Shown piece after piece: positions 27,341 to 37,935 of a stretch of 64,000 nt of DNA. Source of the DNA: Cynocephalus volans (Eukaryota; Chordata; Mammalia; Dermoptera; Cynocephalidae); the NCBI RefSeq assembly GCF_027409185.1, contig NC_084463.1, positions 163,471,869-163,535,868 on the forward strand, read 5' to 3'. The notes under the pieces were generated by a model. That model ran no database searches, was not told the origin of the DNA, and saw only the letters and a list, made by a program, of their open reading frames with translations. The position numbers and the translations under genes are program-made. How positions within the stretch are numbered: the stretch's first letter is position 1; each line of letters opens with the position of its first letter.

Positions 27341-27954
27341 TTTTCCTCCTATGGTACCCATATTTTCAAAACTTTTGTCTGTAAACAGTACATTTAATGG
27401 ACAAATTTATCGAGCAGAAACATGGGCACGATTGCTAGCTGGAGCTTACGATCAGCATGAGGTTCATTCCTTTAGCAGATGCTTATCAATGAGTATAGTC
27501 ACCACCAAGACCTGGTGTATTGTCAGCCAAGAGCAAAGAAGTTGGACATTTTGATCCACACAGGTTAATTTCAGGTAAATGTGGGATCTCTTTAAGGCTT
27601 TTTGAAGTAGTCAGAATAGTTCACAAGTAACCATTATTACCTTTTCAGACCCCAGATCATCTCTGAGGCCCCCTCCAGCCCAGTGCACTGGAGAGTGTGC
27701 ATTGAGGCCAGGGCCTGAGCTTCTCGTGTAATCACAGGAGCGTGTGGGGCACACAGCAGGTGATGGCTTAGTGGACGATCTTTGAAGTCAGTGCCTTGAC
27801 TGGCCTGTAGCCAGGACAAGGCTGGACTTGCTCCCAACTGCAATGCCAGCAGCTGGACACTGGGACCTCAGGGACAGGGAGGAGGTGACCAACTCACTTC
27901 AGAAGATAGCTGAGCACTCAAAGGAGAGGGCACTGGCTTCTGTGTTGAGATTTC
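27341..27954. other. Intergenic, no recognised feature
   Basis: No gene, repeat or regulatory pattern that I can name. The short frames at 27351-27554 and 27637-27843 are not supported by any motif. Confidence 0.4.
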
Positions 27955-28099
27955 TTTTTTTTTTTTTTTTTGTCTTTTTCGTGACCAGCACTCAGCCAGG
28001 GAGCGCACTGGCCATTCCTATATAGGATCCGAACCCGCGGTGGAAGCGTCGCTGCGCTCCCAGAGCTGCACTCTCCTGAGTGCACCACGGGGTCGGCCC
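27955..28099 (-). mobile_element. tRNA-derived SINE, dimer type B, with 14-bp target duplication
   Basis: On the minus strand it begins GGGCCGACCCCGTGGTGCAC and ends at a T run representing the A tail (27955-27971). tgtgttgagatttc is repeated exactly at 27941-27954 and 28100-28113. The exact duplication implies recent insertion. Confidence 0.93.
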
Positions 28100-28113
28100 T
28101 GTGTTGAGATTTC

Positions 28114-30331
28114 AATCCTCGCTCTCTGGTAGAGGTGAAGGGAGGAGAGAAACAGGCAATACCTTCAGTCATTATAGTTTTTAAACTTGGGGGGAGGGAA
28201 GGTCGCTGACTCTGAAAACCTGATGACAGCTACTAATGCTTTCAGTGTCCTAAGGATTCATTGTCTGATAGGCCCGTCCAAGGGCTAGCTCATTTTCTAG
28301 GGAAATGTGACTTGGACGAGGCCCCAGAGTCCACGAAATTACATGTGGACTGGTAGATTTTTGTCCAAGAGAAATGCAAAGGATTTCCGGTCCAGAGAAA
28401 AAACTATTCCCCAAGGTTGTGGTTTTATTGCCCTGTAGGACATTAACCATTTTCATAGCCATCGTATTCCAGCTCTCTTTTCCTTGAGAGCTTCTAGACT
28501 CAGTCTCTAGAATCTCGTTTTGCATTACTTTGCCATCCTGCTGGGTCCCTCCTTAATAAGTTTAAATCCTTGAAACACGCTCACTTTGTACTTGAGAGTC
28601 ATGTTTGTAACTTGCTGCAAATCATATCTGACACATTATTTTGCATGAGAGCAAGAAAACTTTTTGAGAGCTGACATTTGGTTGCAGAAAACCTCAGGGT
28701 ATGAAGCCCCTGAGTGTGAGAGGAGGGGTCTTGAAAGTGACTTGGGAATCTGGGGCTCCCCCTTATAAAGGGGCTCATTTCACAGGTCAGGGGAGGATCA
28801 GAGGACTGGGACATTGAGACACTCTGGTGGAAGCAGGGATGAGCTGGCCTATGTTTGCCCAGAGGAGCTTCTAGCATTTCTGCAGCACTGCTAGCAGGGG
28901 CCCTGGTGGCAACAAGTTGGGGGGCATCCATGAGACCTCAGGATGGGCACAAGCCACTCAGGAAACCGTGGGACCAGTTTTTACAAGATTCACAGTTTGT
29001 ATATAGCACCTTTCTACTTGCAAATGCCACTGTGCTCAGATTTCAAATGTCTTTGAATATTTTCCTTTTCCTTGAAAAAGACCTATGATGGCCAGAAACA
29101 TCAAGGCTCTGCCCAGCCTGGCCGTACCTTTCTCCTGTCCTCACCCTAAGCAGGAAACACTCCAGGATCCTAGATTCAAGATCGAGCGTGTTTATCTGCT
29201 TTCCACGTTCCAGGTACCAACCGGGGTTCAAGTGCTTCCTGAGTTCTGCCCTCTCCAGGCCCTCCTGGCCCTGGTGGGTCTCCTGCTTGTAAGAGAGGAG
29301 CTAAGAAAGTCAAGTACATGAACACATCCGTGGGGCTTTCTCTCAGGGATGGGAGAACGTTAAAGCCCCAACCTCCAGCCCCTCAATTTTAAATGTCCTC
29401 TCCTTTTTTACTAAGAAGTTCTGAGCCAGCCAAAATTAACTCTCTTCTAACTCCCTCTGTCCTCACTTAACCTCACCAGCCCTTACCAACAGCCCACAAA
29501 AATGCCCAAAGGTGTATACATTTTTCCTTGACCCTCAAGGGTCAGCCCCAATCTCACCCCTTCTACCCTGGCAAACACCAGGAAGTCTACACCTATGACT
29601 TCCCCATCCACGCCTCAAGTATTTATTGAGTGCCTGCTGTATGCCAGGCAGCGAGATAACATGGAGTGATTACAGTATGTGAGGTTCTCAGAGGTCCTGT
29701 GGGGAGGCCTCATAAGCCTCTACCGGCTCCATCTCACCCGGCTTCTACTCCTCCAGCTTCACACTGGTCCAGAAGCCCACCCGTGCCCACCTGCTGCCTT
29801 CCCGGGCTTCTGTTGGGAGCCTCTGCGGCCCTTCACTGTTACCCCTCCTCCTGGGAACCCTCTCTCCATGTAACCTGTGCGTCACAGCTGCCCTTGGTTC
29901 TCCCCTCCCAGGGACCTGTTCCCAGACACCTTCCCTGGCTCTGATTCATCTGCCCCCACCCCCAACCTAGACAGGGCGCTGAGCCTCTGGCTTTGGCCCT
30001 GCCTCTGTCGCCAGCCTGGCTGTCCTCCAGTTCCCACCTGCCACGCTGGCATCTCCATTCTGATCTTCCCAAATCCTCACCAGAACCCCCCACCTCCTGC
30101 CCATGAAAAAATGACTTGACTCAATTCACTGGGCCGAGTTACCCACCAGGTTCGGCTGCCAGCAAAGCAGGGCCACAAAGAAAAGAAACATTGGGGCGTG
30201 TGTGTGTGTGTATGTGTGTAATATTTTCTATGTCAAAGAAAGCAGCAAATAGCCATCCAGGGAAAATTAGAAAACTGATGGGTTTTCTTATATTTATTTT
30301 ATTATTATTATTTTAGAGAAATGTTGTGTTT
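28114..30331. other. Intergenic, mostly unique sequence
   Basis: I see no gene. A diverged MIR-like motif (tatttattgagtgcctgctg) is at about 29618-29660, and a short (GT)n run lies at 30196-30220. Proline-rich frames at 29666-29944 are not supported by motifs or splice sites. Confidence 0.45.
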
Positions 30332-30467
30332 TTTTTTTTGTCTTTTTCGTGACCGGTACTCAGCAAGTGAGTGCACCGGCCATTCCTATACAGGATCCGA
30401 ACCCGCGGTGGGAGCGTCGCTGGGCTCCCAGCGCTGCACTCTCCCGAGTGCGCCACGGGCTCGGCCC
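30332..30467 (-). mobile_element. tRNA-derived SINE, dimer type B, inserted in the pseudogene 3' end
   Basis: It begins on the minus strand GGGCCGAGCCCGTGGCGCAC, with a poly-A tail at the left edge. gaaatgttgtgttt is repeated exactly at 30318-30331 and 30468-30481. The target is the 3' UTR end of the ATP5MC1-derived pseudogene. Confidence 0.93.
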
Positions 30468-30481
30468 GAAATGTTGTGTTT

Positions 30482-30905
30482 AATGGTAAAGCTTAGCAGA
30501 CTCCAGCACCAGGAATGGCGCAGAGTTGAAGTAGCAGGGCGGGGCAGGTGACCCCCACAGAGCCTCACATGGTGAAGAGGATGAGGAAGGCCGCCACCAC
30601 ACGGAAGAGCCCCATGGCCTCAGAACGGGTAAAGCACAGAATGGCACAGGAAAGCTAAGAGATGGGGTCCTGGCAGAGCCAAGGGTCAAGGTGCCACACA
30701 CTGTTCCAATGCCGGCTCCTGAACAAGCACCACCAACTGTGGTGGCTCCAACACCAATAAACTTGGCTGCTGTGTCAATATCCTGGGTGACAACACTGGT
30801 CTGGGACTCCCCTCTCGTCACCGGAAGTGGGGAACTGCTGTAGGAAGGTTGTTTAGATGAGCTCTCTGGCCCACTTAGGAAGGGGCACACAGGCCCTGGC
30901 ACAAA
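30482..30905 (-). pseudogene. ATP5MC1 processed pseudogene (ATP synthase c subunit)
   Basis: The minus strand encodes [20 protein letters not shown], the transit-peptide region of the isoform now called ATP5MC1 as I know it, then [18 protein letters not shown], the start of the mature c subunit. After SARTPS the frame shifts; the C-terminal coding ([18 protein letters not shown]) continues in another frame, followed by a 3' UTR ending taccattaaacacaacattt with an ATTAAA signal. There are no introns, so it arose by retrotransposition. The functional c subunit forms the rotor ring of mitochondrial ATP synthase, and its proton-binding glutamate sits in the second helix. The frameshift and substitutions in glycine-rich helix 1 rule out function. 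An A-rich tail continues past the SINE at 30295-30317. Confidence 0.88.
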
Positions 30906-31485
30906 AGCAGATCATAGCCGGAGAAATGAGTAATGCCCTGGTGGTCTGCATTTTTTCTGTCTCCCTGCTTTGGTCCTTGGTCTCAGAACTCTACTCCACT
31001 ACCACATGTCCTGGGGTCCCTCCACTCTCCTCTTGTACTTATTTTAAAGTTTAGCCTATATCTTTCCAGTTCCCATAATCCTTTTAGCATGTAGGGCCTG
31101 AAAAGATCTGAATCCAGCCCTGGTCCTACCCATATTTATTTGTTCATCCATTCATTCATTTGGCAAATATGTAGTGAGCACATACAATTAATCACACTGG
31201 TACTGTTCTAGACACTGGGACTCATGGGGAGCAGAGCATTTAGACCAAGCCCTGACCTCAGAAGCCTACGTTCTATGATGCAGGCAGGCAAGAAACAGAC
31301 TCACGTGAACAGGGCAAAGGAGAAAAACAAAGCACGGGGTGGGACAGAGTGTGGTGTGGGCACAGGAGGTGGGGGCTAGTTTGTATATTCCATAGACTAC
31401 GAACTCCTAGGGTGGCAGTCCTCAAAACCAGATCCTGGTACATAGAAGGGTCTCAGAAATGTTGTTGAATGACTGACTAAGGGTT
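30906..31485. repeat. Intergenic with an L2-like fragment
   Basis: The region 31135-31330 has tccattcattcatttggcaa, a diverged tactgttctagacactgggac and a following agaaacagactc stretch, a pattern common to L2 3' ends. The rest shows nothing recognisable. Confidence 0.45.
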
Positions 31486-31487
31486 GA

Positions 31488-31601
31488 GTGGATGGATAGG
31501 TGGATGGATGGATAGATGGATGGATGAGTGAGTGGATGGATGGATGGATGGATGGTTGGATGGTTGGATGGTTGGATGGTTGGATGGATGGATGGATGGA
31601 T
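31488..31601. repeat. (GGAT)n / (TGGT)n tetranucleotide microsatellite
   Basis: About 28 tetranucleotide units, mostly ggat, with an inner block of ggtt variants (gatggttggatggttgga) and a few gata/gagt units. Reading frames across it are meaningless repeats. Confidence 0.95.
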
Positions 31602-32174
31602 TTTGCCAGTGCAAAATGAAATAAAGTGCTGACCCTTGTTCAAAAATTATTAAGAATTTCAAGATGGTGACAGCAGAGCATGAACCAACAACGCAACCCT
31701 TTTAAGCTCTGGCCCCGGTGTGACTGTTCGGGTTGCATGCCCGTGAGGCTGGCCCTGCCTCGAGGGCAGGCCCGCAAGACCTTCCTAGATGTGCACCCAA
31801 AGGCTCATCCCAGCCTGTGCTCAGCAGTCTCGCTGGGTTCTGTGCTGTGTTCGCTCAAGACCTCACCCGCTGCCTGCCTCTGAGCATGTGTTCTTGCTGT
31901 TCCCTCTGCCTGGAGTGCCTTCCCGCTCACCTCCTCTTGCCCGTGCACAGCCATGGACCTGGTGCCAGGAGGGGAGATGGGGGCAAATGAGACCCTGTCC
32001 TGGCTCTCCAGAGCACATACACTCAGAGAGCACCAGGGTTCTGGGCCAGCTGCAGCCCTGTCTGGCTGTGAGTCTCGGAAACAAAGTTCCTCTGCAGCAA
32101 AATGGGGCAACAGTAAGAACAGTGGTTCCGGATCCACGTGCAGATCTCCTCCAACCTTAAAAAAAAAATCTACT
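31602..32174. other. Intergenic, no recognised gene
   Basis: A possible L2 fragment lies at 31860-31950 (tgttccctctgcctggagtg). Frames of 100-120 codons on both strands around 31790-32160 overlap one another and lack any motif. Confidence 0.4.
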
Positions 32175-32600
32175 GGATGTTACTCACACACCGTGAAATT
32201 CATCATTCTGAAGCGTCCGGTTCTATGGTTTTTAGTACATACACGAGGTTGCGCAACCATCGCCACAGTCTAATTCCAGAACGTTTCCCCTAAACGTTCT
32301 CCCTGAGAAGAAACGTCAGGCCCATTAGCCTCACTCTTCCCACGCTCCCACCCCCGGCCACCACTCGCCTACTTTCTGTCAACTTCACCTGTGGATTTGC
32401 CCACGTGGACATTTCCTCTAACTGGAATCCTACAGCATGTGGCCTGTTGTGACCCGCTTGTTTCACTGAGCATAACGTTTTCAAGTTTCATCCACGCCGG
32501 AGTACCCGTCGGGAGCCTATTCCTCTCAGTGGCTGAATGACATTCCATTTGTGTGAAGAGGACACGTTTGGTTGTCCGTCCATCCTCTGATGGCCGTCAC
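32175..32600 (-). repeat. Old L1M fragment
   Basis: Read on the plus strand, gttgcgcaaccatcgccaca, tctaactggaatcctacagc and ctgaatgacattccatttgt are reverse-complement L1 3'-region motifs. It is ancient and CpG-enriched towards the right. Confidence 0.65.
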
Positions 32601-32666
32601 GGTCCTTCCACGCACCAGCCCCCCTGTCCTCCTGTTGGGGGCGGTGCGCGCCCGCCGACCTCCCTC

Positions 32667-32688
32667 TGACCTTGACCTTGACCTTGAC
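32667..32688. promoter_or_regulatory. Tandem AGGTCA half-sites (ERR/NR5A-like)
   Basis: TGAC followed by three CTTGAC hexamers. On the minus strand this gives repeated TCAAGGTCA, the extended half-site used by ERR and NR5A nuclear receptors. The motif is seen directly; function is inference, since a short hexanucleotide microsatellite would look the same. Confidence 0.4.
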
Positions 32689-33383
32689 ATGGAACCAGAC
32701 GGCTCCCTCCTTCCCACCCGGACGATTCCTACTCCCCGTTCAAGGTCCCCTCGGGGGTCGCTTGCTCCAGTGGCCCGGCCATGGCTCCCCCGCGGTGCTC
32801 CCGAGGGCCACGCCCCAGGACAGCTGCCGCCGCCCTCGGCAGACCCGGAACTGCCGCAGAGTCCCTTTCTGAGGCTCGGGGCCCCGCCAGCCCGCCAGGA
32901 CTTTCGTGGAGTGGAAAAGAGGGGACTGGACGGGCAGCAGCCGGCTGCCGGATAAGCGCATTGTTTCCTCGAGGCCACTGACGGGAGGAGAGGAGAGCGG
33001 GGCGGGGGAAGCGACAGTCCCCTGCGGCTGGGGCGCGGGGCAGGTGGCGGGACTCGGTGTGTCAAGTCGCCCAGTCGCCCCGCTCCCTGGCATTTGTGTT
33101 TCTCCCTGATGCCCGGGGCCGCGGGCGCGGTCAGGGTCCCGGGCACCCCGCGCAGCCGCAGGTCCTTCCCTCTGAGAGCGCGTCGGTGGCCGCTGCGGAG
33201 GGGGCGCCGGGATACCCAGCCCCGGCCCGGCGTCGTCCGCTCCTCCCGGCGCCCACCGACAGTCGCAGCTGCCGTCCCAGGGTCCCACGCGGCTCCTCTG
33301 TTCCCGGCCAGCACGAGCTGGGGCTGGGAGGGGAGGGCGGCCCCTGCGGGCACGACGATGTCCGACCCGCCCTGCCCTTGGGC

Positions 33384-33858
33384 AGCCGGGGGCAGACGGG
33401 GGACAGACGGGGGACAGACGGGGGCAGAGGGGGACAGCCGGGGGCAGACGGGGACAGCCGGGGGACAGCCGGGGGGCAGCCGGGGGGCAGCCGGGGGACA
33501 GCCGGGGGACAGCCGGGGGCAGCCGGGGGACAGCCGGGGGCAGACGGGGGCAGCCGGGGGACAGCCGGGGGCAGACGGGGGCAGAGGGGGACAGTCGGGG
33601 GCAGACGGGGGCAGCCAGGGGACAGCCAGGGGCAGACGGGGGCAGCCGGGGGACAGCCGGGGCAGACGGGGGCAGACGGGGGCAGACGGGGGACAGCCGG
33701 GGGCAGACGGGGACAGCCCGGGGCAGACGGGGGGCAGCCGGGGGACAGCCGGGGGGGCAGCCGGGGGACAGCCGGGGGCAGACGGGGGACAGCCGGGGGC
33801 AGACGGGGACAGCCGGCGGCAGACGGGGGCAGACGGGGACAGCCGGGGACAGCCCTGC
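33384..33858. repeat. G-rich 11-12 bp minisatellite
   Basis: About 40 tandem units of CAG(A/C)CGGGGG with a variable extra G or A (for example cagccggggga and cagacgggggc). The plus strand has G-runs of 4-7 every unit, so it has dense G-quadruplex potential. Because the unit is 11 or 12 bp, several frames stay open (repeating GQTGAAGGQPG-like peptides). I do not regard these as genes. Confidence 0.95.
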
Positions 33859-34290
33859 AGGCGCGAGAGGAGGCCCCGGGGCGACGGCGGCTGGTCAAGG
33901 TCGACCCAGACCGCGCGCGGCGGGGACGAGGTTAGACTGCAGGAGGCACCGGCCGTGCCGAGGTGTTAGTTCTGCAGTCACTCCGCCGGATTGTGAGAGC
34001 TGGGAATGGGGGTGTGGGATGGTCCCTCCAGCTCGGGAGACCGCACCCGGCCATACGGGAGCCCCCGACCCAGCCCAGAGCGCCGAGATCCGGGGAAGGC
34101 CCGAGCGCCCCTCGCCCGCCATCCACGGTCGCACTTCCTTGTCGCCTGCGTGCGCCCCGCACGGCGCACGGCCTCCGGCTCCGGGTCCTCGGCCTACAGC
34201 ACACGCGACTTTGGGCGGACCCTCCTACGCCCGGCCCTGCGCCCCCAGACGCCCCCGGCCCGCTCCCAGGCCTGGCTGCTGAGGTCCCCC

Positions 34291-35576
34291 CTTTATTAAA
34301 ATTGCGAAATGAATATGTAGTCATTGTGGGAAAACAAGCGCAGAACGAATAGCTTTTTAAAATTGCCTGGAATCCCAGTGCCTCATTAATTCTGTATTTC
34401 CTTTCGGTCTTTTGTCTGTGCTCTTTCCTACATACGTTTTCACTCTTTGTGCACGTTTACAAAATGGAAGTCATGTGGTATGTAAGCTTTTCTGTTAGGT
34501 TCTTGCTCTAACCTTACTCATTTTCTCCAAATAATAAATGTCACCTCTTAGGAATACAGGGAACCTGAACGTCGGAAGTCGCCTGCGGCCTTCTGCCTCC
34601 CCACGCCCACTCAACGCCCCTCTCTGGAAGTAACCACCATTGTGAGCCTGCTGTGTATTCTTCCAGGCTCTTCCACCTTTTACATACCTTCTGTACATCT
34701 AGAAATACACAGTCTTACCTTAGGGGTCTCTTTTACATAAGCCGGATTGGGTTTTCTATGTAGTTCTTGAACTTGCTCCACCCCCCACCCCCCCAGTATG
34801 TTTTGGAAATCACTTGGTCTAGACCTACCTCCTTAACTGCTTTGTGGTATTCCACAACTTGAATGAACCTTCATTTATTTAATTCTTTGTTGTTTTTAGT
34901 TTTTTCCAAACCTTCATCCCCACCAATGTGTTTACGGAGCACCTGCTATGTGCCAGACCTCTCCCAGATGAGGGAAGTACCATAGCGAACAAAACACACA
35001 AATGCCACCCTCGTGGTGCCCACGTTCTACAAGGGTGATGAACAAGTACCCTGGAGGTGGGGGAGAAGGGGGTATTTTATTTTTTGAGTAGGAACTATGT
35101 TTGGATCATATATGGTTTAAACATCAAATCAAAATAAAAAGTATCTATAGAAAAATCTTACTCCCATTTCTGCTCCGTCTGACACAGTCTCTTGTGTATC
35201 CTTCCAGAATTTTCTTATGAAAATATAAGCAAAAATGAATATGTGTCTATGCATATTTTCCTCTCTTCTTGCGTAAAAGAAAGCATGCTATAAATTTTAC
35301 TTATATGTGCTATTTCCCTTTTAATAGATAGAGAGCTTCCTTGTTCTTTATTTATATGTTGCTTAAGGGTGCACAGTGTGTATTTCACCACAACTTGTCT
35401 CCTGTGACACTTGGGTATTTCCAGTTTTTTGCTCCAATAAACATTGCTGCAATGAGTAACTGTGCAAAGTTCAGCTTCTCCACCTGCAGGTCCATCCATA
35501 GGGTGGATTCTCAGAATTGTGATTGCTGTGTCAAGGCGCTGTGCACAGTGTTGATGTATGTTATCGAGTTGCCCTC
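34291..35576 (-). repeat. Old L1M 3'-region remnants
   Basis: From about 34440, motifs such as gtggtattccacaacttgaa and tgctccaataaacattgctg, with gcaatgagtaactgtgcaaa, are the reverse complement of ancient L1 3' sequence. An MIR-like scrap lies at 34930-34980. Bases 34291-34440 are AT-rich with nothing identified. Confidence 0.55.
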
Positions 35577-36487
35577 TGTATTAATCAGGATCTCCAGAGA
35601 GACAGAACCAGTAGGATACATATATGTGGACAGAATGAGAGAGAGAGAGAGATTTATTATAAGGATTTGACTCACAAAATTATGGAGACTGACAAGTCCC
35701 AAGATCTGCAATCTATACGTGGCAAGTAGTTGCTGCAGTTGCATTTGAAGCCAGCAGGCTCAAAACCCACGGAGGGCTGACACTTGTTTGAATCCAAAAG
35801 CAGGAAAAAAATTAGTGTCCCAGTTCGAAGGCAGGCAGGCAGGAGGAAGTCCCTCTTACCTGGGGCAAGATGAGTGTTTTTGTTGTATTTAGGCCTTCAA
35901 CCGATTGAAGGAGGCCCACCCATGTTAGGGAGGTGTATTAGTTGCTTATAACAAAATACTTGAAACTAGGTGATTTATAAAGAAAATTGAAATTTATTGC
36001 TTACAGTTTCTGAGGCTGGGAAGTCCAAAGTCCATCGTGGTGGCAACAGTGACCCAGGGGTCTCACATTGCAAGATCGTGGAAGCAGAGAGCAGAGAGAG
36101 AGACAGACTCTCCTTTTAAAACCCTCAGAACCATGCCCCTGACCACTATTTTTAATCCATTCACTACTGCACATTCCTACAATCCAATCACCTCTTCAAG
36201 GCTCTACCTTTCAATTACCATAATAGGATTTCCCACCCTCTTAACAGTCTCAGTGGGGGCTAAGTTTCTAACACATAAAACTTGGGGAACACAATTCAAG
36301 CTTCAGGGAGTTTTGGGGGGACAAAATTCAGTCCACTACAGGAGGGTCACCTGCTTTACTCAGTCTATTGATTTCAATGTTAATATCATCCAGAAACACC
36401 CTCACAGACACACCCAGAATAATGTTTGACCAAATATCTGGGCACCCTATGGCCCAGCCAGGTTGACACATAAAATTAACCATCACA
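35577..36487 (-). mobile_element. MLT2-type (ERVL) solo LTR, interrupted
   Basis: The plus strand begins TGTATTAATCAGGATCTCC and ends TTAACCATCACA, the reverse complement of an MLT2-type LTR. It is split by a MaLR LTR at 35934-36340. Its flanks ccctc and ctctc fit a 5-bp target duplication with one change, placed in an old L1. A short (GA)n run lies at 35636-35652. Confidence 0.82.
35934..36340 (-). mobile_element. MaLR solo LTR nested in MLT2 LTR
   Basis: The plus strand begins TGTATTAGTTGCTTATAAC and ends CAGTCCACTACA. The target duplication ggagg is exact at 35929-35933 and 36341-36345. The LTR is related to the one at 37539. Confidence 0.88.
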
Positions 36488-37538
36488 CTCTCGATGGGAA
36501 TTGTCCCAGTTTATGATCCTACCAGCCAGGTATGAGTGAGTGTGCAGTTAAACAAGGTCTCAGCAAAAGTGTGTAACAAAATGTTGGATTTTTCCCAGTC
36601 TGAGAAGTGAACACGGGTATCTTAGGGCAGCTTTAATTTGCATTCCTTTCACCAAGAGTAAGGCCGAGCACCTTCTGATAGACGTGAGGGCATTCGTATT
36701 TTCTCTGCAGCATACCGCTCGTGTACTTGGCCTGCTGTTCTATTAGGCTGTTGATCTTTGTATAGACCGGGCTTAAAATTTACCACTTTTTTCCCTTAAA
36801 CAGCATTATCGAGATATAATTCACATATGATACAACTTATTCATCTAAAGTATATTTCAATGGTTTTTAGTATATTCAAAGAGTTGTACAACGATCACCA
36901 CAATCAATTTGGAAAATTTTCATTACCCAAAAAGAAAATCCCTACAATTTGATAAGTTTTGCATTCTTTTCTTTATTATTTTTTTTGGCAGCTGGCCAGT
37001 ACAGGGATGGAACCCTGGACCTTGGTGTTGTCAGCGCCACACTCTAACCAACTGAGCTAACCCACAATTTGATAAGTTTTACATCCATGACCATAATCAG
37101 AATAGTGAACCCATCCATCACCTCCAAAAGTTCCTGTGGCCCCTTTGAGGTCCCTCCCTTCCTCCCCACCTCCCCAGGCAACAGCCTTCTGCTTTTTGAT
37201 AATGATTGCTTAATTTTCACCATATGGCTATCCTGCAACTATGTCAGCATTCCTCTGTTGTTAGACATTCACGTTTATCCCACTTTTGCTATTTATTAAT
37301 CCAACTAGGATGAGCACCTTCATACATACATATTTCTCCATACATCTGATTATTTTCTTAAGACAGATTTCTAGAACTGATATTCCTGGACCAAAGGTTA
37401 CGAATGTCAGTACTTTCAAAGCAATTTGCCAAATCCTCTTCACAAGCCTTGCTAGGTACAACATTCATTTTCCATTTGATTTTCTTTCCAAGAAGTTGGA
37501 TCTTTTTGATACAAAAAAAGAAAAAAAAGCTAACTCTC
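36488..37538 (-). repeat. Old L1M remnants, continued
   Basis: Reverse-complement L1 3' motifs (gagatataattcacatatga, gttgtacaacgatcaccaca, cttcatacatacatatttct). They are interrupted by a SINE at 36967-37062 and extend to the MaLR LTR at 37539. Confidence 0.6.
36967..37062 (-). mobile_element. tRNA-Ile-like SINE monomer
   Basis: On the minus strand: gttagctcagttggttagag, ggtgctgacaacaccaag-like block, tail gccaaaaaaaataataaag. The duplication acaatttgataagtttt is exact at 36944-36960 and 37064-37080. Confidence 0.9.
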
Positions 37539-37935
37539 TGTATTAGTCTGTTTCTGTTGCTTATAACATAAATACCTTAAACTGGGTGATTTCTAAAGAA
37601 AACAAAATTTATTGCTTACAGTTTCTGGCTGGGAAGTCCAAAGTCCAGAGAACACATTTGGTGAAGGCCTTGGTGGTGGTGACAGTGACAGCAGGATATC
37701 ACATTGTGGAAACAGAGGAGCAGACAGAGAGAGCTGTGCTCTCTTTTTAAAGGCCTCAGAATCACTCCCATGACCATCATTATTAATCCATTCACTAGAC
37801 AGTCCTATAATCTAATCACCTCTTCAAGGCCCCACCTTTCAATTACCACAATAGGATTTCCCACCCTTAACAGTTACAGTGGGAATTAAGCTTCTAATAT
37901 ATGAAATTTGGGGGACACAATTCAATCAATCCACA
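37539..37935 (-). mobile_element. MaLR solo LTR
   Basis: The plus strand begins TGTATTAGTCTGTTTCTG and ends AATCAATCCACA. Internal sequence closely parallels the nested LTR at 35934-36340 (caccacaataggatttccca in near-identical form). The flanking bases ctctc and gtact do not match, so no target duplication is evident. Confidence 0.8.

Larger units (their letters stand above)
32640..34290. promoter_or_regulatory. Orphan CpG island 13 kb upstream of CPT1A
   Basis: A second strongly GC- and CpG-rich block with no exon that I can identify. It contains a hexanucleotide array of nuclear-receptor half-sites at 32667-32688 and the minisatellite at 33384-33858. Very long frames on both strands (up to about 290 codons) result from the repeats. 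It may be a promoter of an unknown transcript, a distal CPT1A element, or simply GC-rich tandem DNA. Confidence 0.55.

Noticed and set aside
30116..30316. Small hydrophobic-ended frame near the pseudogene tail
   Set aside because: The hydrophobic end comes from an A/T-rich retrocopy tail read in reverse.
33057..33969. Reading frames of about 290 codons on the plus strand and 255 on the minus strand
   Set aside because: They cross the 11-12 bp minisatellite, which keeps several frames open at once and gives only repetitive G/Q/A/P/R peptides.
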